A stretch of 64,000 nucleotides of DNA from Charina bottae (Eukaryota > Chordata > Lepidosauria > Squamata > Charinaidae): assembly GCA_023362775.1 (NCBI GenBank), contig JALMGJ010000019.1, positions 4,791,501 through 4,855,500 on the forward strand. The letters are read 5' to 3'. The notes beneath the pieces are model-generated. The model saw nothing but the letters and a program-made list of their open reading frames with translations. It ran no database searches and was not told the origin of the DNA. Of the stretch, positions 46,472 to 59,000 are shown piece by piece. Made by a program: the position numbers and the translations under genes. Numbering within the stretch: the first letter of the stretch is position 1; the number at the start of each line of letters is the position of its first letter.

Positions 46472-46864
46472 TAGGCTGACCATACGTTTTGAACGGGACA
46501 GTCCCGTTTTTTAAGCATTTTTCAACTGTCCCGTCGTTTTCATAAAAATCTCAATTTTGTCCCATTTTTCAAACCTGGCGGGAATGGCGTGGAAGGAGGA
46601 TCCGAGCCAGAGCGTGGACCGGGGGCGGGGTTTACAGGCGGGAGCCAATTGCACAGACCAGGGATGGGGTTTGCAGGCGGGAGCCAATCGCGCAGACCGG
46701 GGGCAGCGTCTGGAGGCGGGAGCCAATTGTGCGGACTGGGAGTGGGGTTTGCAGGTGGGAGTCAATCACACAGACCGGAGGTGGGGACCCCTGTCTTTTT
46801 CATGAATATGGAATATTACATAAGACCCCGTCCCATTTTGCCATCCTGAAATATGGTCAGCCTA
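46472..46864. mobile_element. hAT-type non-autonomous element with GC-rich repeat cassette
   Basis: Termini TAGGCTGACCATA and TATGGTCAGCCTA are perfect inverted repeats flanked by ccttcagt at 46464-46471 and 46865-46872. The 393-bp element contains about four copies of a 39-40-bp unit with GGGTTTGCAGGCGGGAGCCA (46610-46790). The AT-rich segments outside the cassette (ACGGGACAGTCCCGTTTTTT, GACCCCGTCCCATTTTG) are partly mutual complements. The unit is the same as in the element at 17021, whose termini differ. Confidence 0.88.
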
Positions 46865-47012
46865 CCTTCAGTTGAACTTCAGAAACTTGCTTGTGTCCCT
46901 AGGCTGCAGCTGGTTGTTTGGGCTGGGTGGGTGCAGTGGAAGTACGTTGTGATATCTGGTGGTCTCCCTCCATAAGCCAGTGATGTTTTTCGATTAGCTA
47001 TTTATTGTTTTA

Positions 47013-47356
47013 GGGGGCATGGTGGCTCAGCGGGTAAGACGCCAGGCTTGTCGATCGGAAGATCGCAAGTTCGGAGGTTCGAATCCCTAGCCCCGCGTGA
47101 CGGAGTGAGCTCTCGCACTCGTCCCAGCTCTTGCCAACCTAGCAATTTGAAAGCATGCAAATGCAAGTAGATGAATAGGTACCACTTCCGTGGGATGGTA
47201 ACAGCGTTCTGCGTGCATCATGCCGGCCACGTGACTGTGGAAGTGTCTTGCCGGACAACGCTGGCTCTTCGGCTAACAAACGGAGATGAGCACTGACCCC
47301 TAGAGTCAGACACGACTGCACAAATGTGTGGGGGGAACATTTACCTTTTACCTTTA
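47013..47356 (+). mobile_element. Sauria-type SINE, full length
   Basis: Head GGCATGGTGGCTCAGCGGGT, B box GGTTCGAATCCC, standard body, tail CCTTTTACCTTT. No clear target duplication. Confidence 0.9.
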
Positions 47357-47533
47357 AGTAAAGTTCAGCTTTTGGTGGCCGCATTCATGCATCTTTTTTG
47401 GCAGTGTTATGGCAGTGGTTCACCAATATCTTCTTCCACAGTGTTATTTTGACTTCCCAGTACAGCCAGTGGTCCTGGAACTTCTACGTGGTCCTTCAAC
47501 CACATCTGACTCTGCTGAAGCTTCCAAAACTTT

Positions 47534-47900
47534 AGTCACTTCCCAATTGGACTATAGCAGCACACTCTACATGGGGCTGCCCTTGAGGTAAGGCAGGCCC
47601 CTTCACTCCTGACTTTCCGGAAGAACCTGAAGACCTGGCTCTGCCGTCTCGCTTGGGGCGGGAAGGTGAGTAGTCATTCTTGGGGGTGGCTGGCACCTTA
47701 GAGCTCCTCTCACCATATCAGAATTTTTTCATGGCCACTTGGACTCTCTACTTATTCATATTGTATATTTATATTTGTAAATTGTTTTTAATTTTTATGT
47801 GATTTTTATGTCTATGATAGTGTCAATTTTATTGTAAACTGCCCGGAGTCCCTCTTTTGGGGGAGATGGGCGGTAATAAAATTTGAATAATAAATAAATA
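47534..47900 (+). mobile_element. L2/L3-type LINE 3' region with internal deletion
   Basis: Starts in the ORF (SQLDYSSTLYMGLPL, matching HVDYCNALYMGLPL of the copy at 14846), jumps to FRKNLKTWLCRLAWGGK and the 3' UTR, and ends AACTGCCCGGAGTCCC, GGAGATGGGCGGTAATAAAA, (AATA)n. Most of the C-terminal coding region between the two blocks is deleted. Confidence 0.85.
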
Positions 47901-48163
47901 TAGCAAACTTACCATATTCTCAGATAAACCCATGTTTCATTAACTGGCATGACTGAACACAACTTTCAAAGAGAACTATCACCAATGTTATTAATTTTCT
48001 AATCTTAAGGGCTTTTTTAATTGTTGTTGTTTCCTGCTATTAGTCATTTCTTTTTGATATAGTACAAGAGATATTTTGGTAATAAGGATTTTCAGTAATA
48101 TAAAACACATTATACTTCAAATGGCTATACAATGTCTCCATCTGGCAATTAAAAAAAAGTTGA

Positions 48164-48274
<111 letters not shown>

Positions 48275-48919
48275 ATTAACCGATGGTCCATTTAGCTATT
48301 GTTTCCGATATCATGGTAGCCGGCCTGGTTATATAAAGTTCAGCTGCCTTGCTCAATTCTTTCTCCACCAATATGTTTCAAACACTTACACAATTAATTA
48401 TACTAACAGTTCACTGATATTACTCATTTTCTGGGAAAGGAAGTTGGGAAAAGGCCAAATCAATGAAATTGAAATACTCAGAGGTGTTCAGAACCTTATG
48501 AGCAGGTCAAGTATTTATTGTAGCACTTCCCTCTGTGGAGCTGCAGCCATAATTGTGATGATTGAAATAGCTTTTGCCCCTCATAATCCACAAAGCCAAC
48601 CTTTCCCATATAACACCAAATTATTGAAAGGCTCTTATCTGGCTAAATCATAACCTCTGGTAACCTCATTGAACATTAATTCAATTTTTCATGGATGGCA
48701 TTTTCAGAATTAATGCTCAAAAGGGGAGATGAAATATTAGTGGCAACCTTCCCCCACTGCAAAGATAATGATCAACACCCTCCTATGTCCTGTGACACTC
48801 AACATTTTCCCCCCAAGCATTTCAAGTTGCACACAATCTACTAATGATTCTCAATATGGCTACATTATTGTATTTATGCCAGGATAAATGACCATGGGCT
48901 TTGTTCTCCTTCTGAGATA
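48275..48919. other. Intronic sequence with no recognised gene
   Basis: Nothing identified; the right end may contain more of the adjacent PLE. Confidence 0.4.
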
Positions 48920-49387
48920 TTGTCAGAGAAAAGGCAAGAAAGGGGACAGACCCAAGGACAGTGTAAAAACTGTAACAGCCACTATGTAGGACAGACAGGC
49001 AGAAGACTAGCAGAGCGCATCCAAGAACACCAACTAGCAGTCAGAAGACACGATGAAAACTCCTTAAGCTCACAACACATGGACAGACTCAACCATACTT
49101 TCAACTGGGAAACGGTGAGCATCCTAAACCAAGCCAAATCCAAAAACGCTAGAGAATTCCTGGAAGCCTGGCACTCAGACAAAGCAGCCATCAACAGACA
49201 CATAGAGGTAAACAACATTTACATACCAGTCATAAAAGACAATAGAAAAGCCAAAAGACCAGAACACCTCCTTGCCAGCAATCAACACCCAGATATGCAA
49301 AGATTAACACCAAGATTAGCACCAGAGGAACAATCAAACAGCTCAATATACCCTAATCAAGGAACTATTAACTCAGTCAATCAATGA
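48920..49387 (+). pseudogene. Penelope-like element ORF fragment: GIY-YIG endonuclease domain
   Basis: The homologous part begins about residue 13 with CKNCNSHYVGQTGRRLAERI, then QEHQLAVRRHD, LNHTFNWETVSIL and INRHIEVNNIYIP. This is the C-terminal GIY-YIG endonuclease of Penelope-like elements: a CxxC zinc-binding pair, the YVG half of the motif, and the R...EH pair expected in the active site. The reverse transcriptase upstream is missing, so the start codon is incidental and the copy is 5'-truncated at about 48950. The frame is still open over this domain to a natural-looking stop at 49387. Not an active gene. Confidence 0.8.
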
Positions 49388-49610
49388 AGCAGCAAACAAC
49401 AGCCCAATCAAGGAACTCCTAAGGGGAGAACAACACCTCCACCAACATAAGCAGGACAAGACATGGTATATAAACAGAGAGCAAGTCCCACTCCCTTTTC
49501 ACACTGAAGATTTTGCCTAGTCTGGCAATGAAACATCTGCAAGAAAACAAGGCTCAGAGAGCACCAAGGACTCCACAGTTTCATTTGTACAGCGTCTCCA
49601 AGAAGATGAA
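48950..49610 (+). mobile_element. Penelope-like element, 5'-truncated
   Basis: Contains the endonuclease frame and about 220 bases of 3' terminal sequence. The latter includes CTGAAGA (49504-49510), a TTGCC/GGCAA stem with a TAGTCT loop and TGAAAC, then CTCAGAGAGCACCAAGGACT. This is the same block order as in the elements at 29407 and 34356, though the sequence family is different. Confidence 0.75.
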
Positions 49611-50152
49611 GGATAATTTCTTTCTTTCCATCCTTGAAGAGCTATCTGTATCTTTCTACCTCTGCTTGGCGTTCATTCTCTACTAACGATATTCTGACTT
49701 GTCTTTATTTAATCCAGTGAGATTTCTAGAGTGGCTGGTATCAGTTGCCTCTCCTTTCTGCATTAGTTTCTTGCTTTCGCTATCTAGGAACTCTACCACA
49801 GTTCCCTAGGAGAATTTGAGCACAGTCCTCTCTCCTAGTGGACAGATCAGCACTAGAGAAGTTCCGGTAGTCTTGCATTTTCTGTGCTTGTACCGGAGAG
49901 AAGTCTCCTCCTAGATGCTTCTGGAATGGCCATGAAGTGTCATAGGATCACCTAGACATTCCTGGAGGCACTGCAGAACTGGAAGTATTTCTGCAAACAG
50001 CTGTGCATCTTTGTGCATGCACAGAGCATTTGAAATAATAAAAAAGAGTGATGAATTCCTTCGCCACACTCTTTATGTTATAAAATGAAAACAGTTTCCC
50101 TGCCTTTTCCCCTGTGGTTTTTTTTTTAACAGCTACAAATTTCTATATAGGT
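49611..50152. other. Intronic sequence with no recognised gene
   Basis: Nothing identified. Confidence 0.4.
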
Positions 50153-50729
50153 GTTAAAAAATAATAATAAAATTAAAAAAAATAAATAATAAAATAAAAT
50201 AAAATAAAATAATAAATAATAATAAAAATAATAAAATAATAAAATAATAAAATAAAATAAAATAAAATAAAATAATAAATAAAATAAAATAAAATAATAA
50301 AATAAAATAAATAAATAAAATAATAAAATAATAAAATAAAATAAAATAAAATAAAATAAAATAAAATATAAAATAAAATAAAATAAAATAAAATAAAATA
50401 AAATAAAATAAAATAAAATAAAATAAAATAAAATAAAATATAAAATAAAATAAAATAAAATAAATAAAATAAAATAAAATAATAAATAAAATAAAATAAA
50501 ATAATAAAATAAAATAAATAAATAAAATAATAAAATAATAAAATAAAATAAAATAAAATAAAATAAAATAAAATAAAATATAAAATAAAATAAAATAAAA
50601 TAAAATAAAATAAAATAATAAAATAAAATAAAAAATAAAATAAAATAAAATAAATAAAATAAAATAAAATAAAATAAAATAAAATAAAATAAAATAAAAT
50701 AAAATAAAATAAAATAATAAAATATAAAA
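50153..50729. repeat. (AAAAT)n array, 577 bases
   Basis: Mostly AAAAT units with interspersed AAT and AAAT variants. Some multi-unit blocks recur (for example ATAAAATAATAAAATAATAA at about 50230 and 50530), suggesting segmental duplication within the array. Two minus-strand frames of 208 codons rich in Phe, Leu, Ile and Tyr exist only because ATTTT repeats contain no stop. Confidence 0.98.
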
Positions 50730-52029
50730 GTCTCCCTGAAATTAATCTCCACTCCTGGTGGCTACTAATCTCTAAAGAGTTTTCCTGGCAGCAATGCATA
50801 AACTTCCTTCTTCCAAGATGTTTCCTTGACTTCCCATTCTTTTTTAAGAATTTCCTAGCAATCTCCCATCCTAGTATTACCCTTGTATTCTTAGCTTTTG
50901 GGGATCAGCCAAGATCAGCTGAGAACTGTCATCTGCTATAAGCTTGGAATAAAAGTTCATAGAAAACATATTAGTTCAATGTGTGCCCTGCCAAAAAAGG
51001 CAGTTAAATGGAACAGCCTTTTAATGATCTGCCTGCAGTAGTCAGTATTAGCTGAACCGTGCTTGAGAAATCAGCTTTTTATTTCTGCAACAGCCTTGCA
51101 TGTTACTTATTTTTGGTTCTTTAAGAAAGCTATATGTTCTTGATTCTAATTTTCAGTCTTTTGACTGATAGATTCCTTCCACGAACGTAATATTTCTACT
51201 ATTAATTAACTACAGCCTCATGAGTTCATTTTTACACACAGGAATGTTACATGTGGGGCAGATATAATGATGTATTAAATTAGAATGGTTCTGTTTTACA
51301 TCTCAGGTCCTGCTTACTCTCTGAGAACAGTGCATCTCCATGTGTAAGTGTGTATGTGTGCATTATTCTAGTGCATGTTTTGTACGTCAGCTCAGGTATT
51401 CACATTTTTGAAGTACATTTGGAATGCTCACTCCCTCTATTCTGACCTTTCAGAGCTATTCCGGTAACAATTTAAGGAAAACAAAGCATATTCTTAAAAG
51501 TAATGAGTTGAGAAACACAACATTGTCATCCAGTCCATAAACATGTTAAAGGGAACCAACTGGCATTTGTCATGGTATATTAAGTGAAAAGTTCAAGAAC
51601 TTGGGACACTTTCTACACTTCAAAGCCAAATGAGAAAATGAGGGATTATGACATCCATTAGACAGTTTAGTTATTTCAGTTCCAAGAGAATTTTACCATA
51701 TAAGGAGATCTGGAGCCTCCTTTGTGCTATTTTAAACTTGGGCACAGCTGGATTTTCCTTGGTCAAGCACAGACCTAACCTAAAAAACTCCAAAAGAAAT
51801 TTTGAACATATAATGGAGATGTTACAGTTCATTTTTTAGCTGAAGTTTTTTTTTTCAAATGGCCCATGTGAGTGTACCACAAGAACAGATGGACAAGATC
51901 CTGGGAACCAGACATTTGAGTTTCTTTGATTTCAGCAAAAGGGTTAAGCAGGTTCTTAAATCAACTGATTTATCTTAAATCAACTGTATCTTAAATCAAC
52001 AGAGACATCTTTAATTTAGGCATAAGCTT
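50730..52029. other. Intronic sequence with no recognised gene
   Basis: Nothing identified. Confidence 0.4.
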
Positions 52030-52400
52030 TAATCAGACATTGTAGGAGAGGAACTGTGTTAGTCTATGATAGCCAAAAAGAGTCAATGGTAGCCAAAAAA
52101 AAAAAGTCTGGCTGTACTTTTCAGACTAAGAAATTACAAGTTTATTAGAAGGCATAAACTTTTGAGAACTACAGCTTGTTTCATCAGATGCAATGGAGTG
52201 ATTAAACTAATAACCTGTATCTGCATAACCATCCTATCTTCCCCTCCTTCCTCCCCCTACCTCATACCAATGTAAATACTACATCACCACTGATTTAACC
52301 ACTTAATTGCATCTGATGAAGTGAGCTGTACCTCATGAAAGCTTATGCCTTTTAATAACATTTGTTAGTCTGAGGAAGTGCTCGAAGGCTTCTCCTGATT
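52030..52400. mobile_element. Degenerate inverted pair of a third PLE-like family
   Basis: The right half (plus) has TTGCATCTGATGAAGTGAGC at about 52307, a CTCATGAAAGCTTATGCC block and TTTGTTAGTCTGAGGAAGTG, a sequence common in reptile genomes. The left half (minus) carries the same order, more decayed: GCATCTGATGAAACAAGCTG at 52171-52190, AGTTTATGCC, then a T/A-rich end. CTGATGA, a short stem and GAAA occupy 52313-52340, and GCAT/ATGC flanks can pair. Assignment to Penelope-like elements is by this block order, hence moderate. Confidence 0.55.
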
Positions 52401-55400
52401 TTAAGCTTTAAGTAGGTGCTTGTGCCTCTGATTAGTATCAATGGAGAGGAAACATACCTGCTGTAATTATGGCCTCTCAGTTGTTCCTATTACAATCACA
52501 AATGGAAGCCTATTCCGATGATGTGTAAATCCTACAAACATTCAAAGCAAGAAGGTGATAGAATGTGGGGCAAAATTGGGGACGGGGAAGGGAATCCATG
52601 GCTGCCTGTGATTAATTAAAGCTCTAGACATTATAGGTGGTAGACATTGTAGACATTTTGGGAAGGACCATGCCCAACTTCAGAAAGAACATTTGGGGTT
52701 CTTGTTTGCTCCTCTACCCCAGTAAATCCATGGGACACTTAGAAAGGAGTTGTTTTGCTTCAGCACCCTTGTCTTTAGATTTCTGATTATAAAACCAACC
52801 TGGATAATAGTGACTGATAATAGCAACTCTAGTGGACTAGAAAGCTGGGCAGAGATATGTCCTTCCCCGTCACTTTATACACCTCCTTCAAGTAATCTAT
52901 AAAGGAATCACCTTAAATTCAGAATCATCTTCCTTTGGCATAAATACAGTAATAGTTTACTATGGGATGGATGCATGGATGGATAGATTCACAGATGGAT
53001 AGGTGGATGAGTAATTTCTTTCACAATGAGTTCATTCACATAAGTTTCAATCTTTTCCAAGTATCTACATGTTTTTTTCCTGGTCAAATACAGATGCATC
53101 ATTTCCTAGTGGAGCAAGACATCTTGGGGACAAATGCCCCCCCACACACACCTTTCTTGGTTGCTAACTAAGCATTCTTCCTTTTAATTAGATTAAAATC
53201 TTTCACAGGGATAATAAATTCTGGAGACTGTGCTCCAAATTCCTCTCATTTTAACATTATATTAGGATTTGCAATAAGATCATTATGTTCTTGGTGTCAA
53301 AGTATCCTCGAAGAAAAAAAGAGATATATGTCTAAAATACAAATATTTTAAACATGGTTTTCAACTACAATCAGTTTCTAAATTTGCAATCTGGATATAT
53401 TAAATCAAATATGATCATACAGTCACCATCTTCTCAAACTAACAACCTGATGTCGATATTTCTGAACTACATCATCACAATGAAACAATTGTTTCAGAGT
53501 AGCACATTAAGAGGCTTTATCCCATCTTTCAACACCAGCTTCCCTCTCTCGAAAATTGAATTCTAATAAGTTCTTTTTCTCTCTAACTTCTTCTCTGTCA
53601 TCGTAGGTCTTATTTGAACTGACGCTAATCAATCAGTATGCTTTACTGGAAGCTCCTAATATGGTAAAAAAGGCTATTCATTCACTTGGCTTTTATTTGG
53701 ATTGGGTTGAATATTCCTGATCAGATATTTCTGGTACAAATACAGCAAAGCAGAGTCCTATTGAAACCTAATTCTATATCTTCTTTTGTCCTTCTGTAAA
53801 AGCCGTTGTTTTCCCCTGTGCTTAAAGAAAGTCTTCGTGCTCAAGTACCCAACCAGAAATATCATAGTAGGGCTGTGCCTGTTTCGAAAATGATTCAGAA
53901 GAAGACATTTAGACCTTGTGCAAATGTTTCACCTTTATGTTCTTCACCTCTATGTTCTCTGTTTTCTTCATAAAAACGGCCCTTCAACGAGAGCCTAAAC
54001 TAACTACTGCTTTAAGGAAGCCACTTGTGGAACTTAAGTAAACTCTTAAAGGAATGGCACCATTTTTTCCAAGCTCATGTGGAATCCTGAGGGGGGGGGG
54101 GGAAGTTGCTTTAACAGAGAATATATGTGATTGAAATAACATTTTTTTCCAAATCATTTAAAATGTGTACACCCTATTAGATTATTTCATTATTCTCCAT
54201 CTAAAGGAAGAGGCCAGTCCCCTTTTGACCAGCTTTTATATTTTTATGTAGGAATAGCATATTTTTCACCTAAAAAAACAATGATATGATTAAAAATGAT
54301 CAAATAGAAGAAAAAGTCCTGTACGCTATGGTAATTTAATACTGATTTATTTGTCCTTTGGTATAGTGAGAAAAACTCTCTGCAGTCATTGTCTGATGGT
54401 TATTCACAAAGAAAAAAAATAGTCAAATCAGTTAGTAATTCAACAAAGTTTTCTCAAAGCAAGAGGAGGAAACACAGATGCATACCAAAGATATGTGTGT
54501 GCTTTTCCAGACTGAAACATCAACCGCTGGAGCCAAGGATGTTGGAAAAGGATCTGAATGCGGGGGGGGGGAGGTTAAGAGGACTATTTAAGAATCCTTC
54601 AAATCAAGTTTCAATAATGAATTGGGAAAACTTGAAAATGCTAAAACTAAAGTCCTGAGAATTTGGAATGTTTCATCTTAAGCACCTGAACCCTGAGGGA
54701 CAGTCCATCTGCATGGATATCCACAGTGGGGCTGAGGGAGATGTCACCTGTGTCATGACATCACCACACAATACTACATATGTGTCATCTTGCGTCATGA
54801 TACAGAACGATGCAAGTAGATAATCTGCATTATTTGTGCAATTAAGTTATGATGTACACAAAGCGATTTTGACATCACTGGGGTTTGTCCTGGATGCTTC
54901 TGTTCCTTGGGAAACAAATCTTTGTGCAACTGTATATGTGTATATGTGGGTTTGGTTGCATACTCACACTTTACACACAAACACAAATTTTCTGTATTAA
55001 AAGAAACTGTAATGTCACTCTGTTTTAGCTAAGCTATTACCTTTCCCTTTGCTGGATCTAGAACTTTTGAAGGACACTATCAAACATCCCTTGAAACGTC
55101 TTTCTTGGAACCTCTAAATCTTTCTCTGAGGCAAAGGATGCATTTTTTTTACTAAATTACAGATGTAGATATAGTACTAGTTAAAAGAGGCAAAAGGAGT
55201 TTCAAATGATTACAAAGTTTGTTTAGTATGGCACCATGTTCACATTTTGTGAAACAAAATGCATTTCACTAATGTATTTCTCCATCAAGGTTTGTAAAAT
55301 CATGGTTTGACAGCTCTGTTTGAACTCCATCAGAATCTGATGCAGAATCAGAGCTTTACATTTTGGGGAGCCTAAGTATCTTCAGCATAACATCTTTTAG

Positions 55401-58318
55401 ACCCTTCCTAATCTAATATTGACTTAATAGTTCATATCTCTCATTTGATAAATACGAACAGATAACCTCAGACAGGGCCACATTTTCTCCTAAATCATAA
55501 AATGTTCTTACGTCAACCATCTTTATGAATGCATGCATTCCTGATGTAGAATAACACTAGTTAAAATCACACCCAAGTATCTGGAATATCTGTGCAATGT
55601 TTCTTTAACAACTCTTCTGTCACTTTCCAAAGGTTGCCATCAAAGAAACAAACAAGGAATTTATGAGTCTAACACCATTGTTTTATGGTCATCCTACATC
55701 TGAGATCCATTGAGACAGGTTTGCTGGGTTACAGTTACAGACTGTAGAATGCTTTCTATCATGTTTCTTTGTCAGTCTTCCTCTCGCCCACCCCAAAAAG
55801 AAAAGTTGATTTCATAAGCCTATATGAACATTTTTTTGAGAGCGTCAATTTTTGATTTTCTAATGTTCCCGTCAAATTTAAATTGTGCTGAAGGTACTTT
55901 CTCCATTATTCTCTCTTTTGCACACAGAGACATATAGAATTCTGATTTTTCCTATGAGTATAATTGATCCTCTCTATTCATTTAAGATTTTGGCTTTATT
56001 AAACTCAAAATGAAATAATAATATACCTACACAAAAGTACAAATATCAAATTTGATAAATTTCAGATACTACCAAACCATATAACAGTATAAATGTGAGA
56101 ATAGTTAGAAAAATAATACATGTTATTTATTCCACATTCTTATTCAAATGTCAACATTTTTGTGAAGAATACTGTTTAGCTACTGCTTTATTTTCTCATA
56201 ATCGTTGACAACATACATATTGAAAGAATATTGTCAGGGATGAGTCTGTGCATGCATGTAAACTGTTCTGAGACACTTCAGATTTTGAAAACACAGACTG
56301 TTTTATATGTATAATTCACAAGAGCGTCGACACACTTAAGAGAACTCTTCTTCTGTGCTGCCTGAAATGGGACACTTCAAAACTCAGTACATAATTAAAT
56401 GCATATGATGGATTTTACTGAGCGATTAATGCATGTAAAATTTCTTTTGACAAGTCAAATTTACACTCACTTCAGCTCTTATAAATCTTGCAGGAGCATA
56501 ATTGACTTAATATTTTCTTCAATCCAGCTAATGCATTACTTTCATTTCTATCTGGATTTTCATATAAATGAGAATTAGGTGTGCTGAAAAGAATTAGTGG
56601 CTCCAGATTTTAAGTGCAAAAACAGTGTGGGGAGACAGCCGAGTATGTGCCTTTTAGATGCCCAACTGCAGCCATTTGCAGTGGTACTGTATATGATGAC
56701 CTAGGGAACCTGATTTATTATTGCCAGCACAAGTGTAGGAAAAGGAATTATTGTTACTAATGAAAAAGCTCCAGTAAGAACAAATCTTTATGTAGTAATC
56801 AAGTTAGCATTTTTTTTTTCCTTTTACCAATTACACACCATTTTTTCACTATCTCAGAAGTTAAGGACTAGTGCATTCGATGCTGTTGCTGCATGGAGAA
56901 AAGCTGCATTTTTAATTAGACAAATTCTCTCACCATTTTGACAACCAAAAAATGGAATTGATGCAAAGAAGCCTTAGATAATTAGATTAAGAGGTTTCTG
57001 CTTAACAGGAAAAAAAATGTATGGCCACCAAATTCTCTATGCAGGGGAAATATGTCACTTTGCCTAACCTCTGTTCTTTCTTAGAAAGATTAGCTGCCCA
57101 AACACCTCACTACACATTAATCCCCAAATAATGAGAATTTGGCTTGCCCCTGAAGCTTGGAAGGAGGACTAAATAATATTGCTGAAGGAAAGATCAATAT
57201 GAAACTGGCAGGTAGAATAAGGCATGCTATGTGACTTGCTTAAGGTAAAAGGATAATCATGAATTAACTTGAATTCAGAAATGCTATGACTGATCTTTAT
57301 GTGTATACCCCAGGGGTAACTTGTGGCACTCTAAATATTACTGAACTACCTGCTGGCAGATGTGGTTGGGAATCATACTTCAATATCTAGGAATCCACAA
57401 GTTTCCAACCTTCCTGAATGCTATTCAGGGTCCAAAACTGAACAAGAACCACTGAACAAAGAGAGAGAGAGAACAAGCAAGTTGCTTTTCAGTTTCAAAT
57501 TAGCTTGTTTCTTTGGCCATATTAAACGGTGACTGTGGATAACCTTCAAACATTTCACAGTTGTTTTCATCTTCATCTGCCCGTCACTCTCCAGAATGGG
57601 CCCAAACTAATTCTTAACTTTGTATTTTGGGACTCACACTTTCAGAATTGGTCAGGCATTTTCTGACTTCTATAATTCAGCCAGGAAATCTATCTGCACA
57701 GGTCTCAGGGGAAGTGGGGGAGGTCTCAATTCCCATATGCTTCTTGACAACATCAAATGGCCTCTTGCAGATGGACAGAACCATCATAAATCGAAAATTG
57801 CTTCTGACTTTGATGTAGGTCACAACACTACAGTCCTCAGTCAAATGTAGAAAAAAGGAGGGATGTGACTACATATGCAAACTGGGATGGTTAGCAGTGG
57901 AATGTCCAAACTGATATAAAATGGAAAATTATACTATATCTGGATTGGACCATTCACTCATGCAGCCTATCACACAATACAACCATACCAGACGTACTTT
58001 TTCTTTTTTTTTTACTAGACAGCTGAGTTGCACCAGCTTTCTACATCGGCTGCCAAAGACTACAATGAAGAAAAAACAGCTGAGTCAAACAGGTTGTTTT
58101 TAACCTGAATTCACAGTCTTTTCAAATAAATAAACAAAAAATCCACTCTGCATTAGTCCCCAAGCATTCTTCATTTTAACAGCATCTTTTCCTACTTGTT
58201 ACACAGTTCATTTTCTTGTTGGCAAACTACTGAGAGTGAGAAAGCATTGAGAAAGCTCATGTACTTCAAACCATCCAGAAATATACTAGGTGGACAGATA
58301 CAGAAATTACTTCTGTCC
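52401..58318. other. Long intronic stretch with no recognised gene or transposon
   Basis: 5.9 kb, AT-rich, the longest stretch without a recognised mobile element. Short features only: a GGAT-rich stretch at 52965-53000 and G runs at about 54092 and 54562. No coding exon was identified. It is a good place to look for conserved noncoding elements of the protocadherin locus. Confidence 0.45.
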
Positions 58319-58326
58319 ATCTACTG

Positions 58327-58992
58327 CAGAGCTTTCCAAACTTTTCATGTTGGTGACAAACGTTTTAGACATGCATCATTTCGCGACACACTCTTACAGC
58401 AGGGCACAAGGCAGGCACTAGGACCTGCGCGGAAAAACAGCAGGTTTGGAGGCAGCAAGGCACAAGGCAGGCACTAGGACCTGCGCGGAATCCTGGCAGG
58501 GCAGGTTTGGAGGCAGCCAGGCACAAGGCAGGCACTAGGACCTGCACAGAATCCTGGCAGGGCAGCTTTGGAGTCAGCAAGGCACAAGGCAGGCACTAGG
58601 ACCTGCGCAGAATCCTGGCAGGGCAGGTTTGGAGGCAGCCAGGCACAAGGCAGGCACTAGGACCTGCGCAGAATCCTGGCAGGGCAGCTTTGGAGGCAGC
58701 AAGGCACAAGGCAGGCACTAGGACCTGTGCAGAATCACAGCAGGTTTGGAGGCAGCAAGGCACAAGGCAGGCATTAGGACCTACGCAGAATCACAGCAGG
58801 TTTGGAGGCAGCAAGGCACAAGGCAGGCACTAGGACCTGCGCGGAAACCTGGCAGGGCAGGTTTGGAGGCAGCAAGGCACAAGGCAGGCACTAGGACCTG
58901 TGTGGAAGCCAGGAGGCAGCAGCAGCCGCGACACACCCGGACACTGCAGCCGACACACTAATGTGTCCGGACACACAGTTTGGAAAGCTCTG
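58327..58992. mobile_element. hAT-type element carrying a minisatellite
   Basis: Termini CAGAGCTTTCCAAACTT and the complement of ACAGTTTGGAAAGCTCTG, flanked by atctactg at 58319-58326 and 58993-59000. It shares these termini and a CGACACAC-type subterminal motif with the element at 19690. Most of its 666 bp is a tandem array. No transposase. Confidence 0.9.
58403..58930. repeat. 61/56-bp minisatellite, about nine units
   Basis: Units begin AGGCACAAGGCAGGCACTAG, contain GACCTGCGCGGAATC and end GGTTTGGAGGCAGC. Units 2-5 and 8 are 61 bp; units 1, 6 and 7 are about 56-57 bp with a 5-base deletion. Units 2 to 5 alternate GGTTT and GCTTT variants, so part of the array is arranged as dimers. It lies wholly inside the hAT element. 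Confidence 0.95.
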
Positions 58993-59000
58993 ATCTACTG

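Noticed and set aside
50126..50799. Two 208-codon minus-strand frames rich in Phe, Leu, Ile and Tyr
   Set aside because: Pure consequence of the AAAAT array, whose complement has no stop codon; no membrane protein is implied.
58403..58930. Coding tandem-repeat protein in the minisatellite
   Set aside because: Units of 56 and 61 bp are not multiples of three and shift frame; the array lies inside a hAT element.
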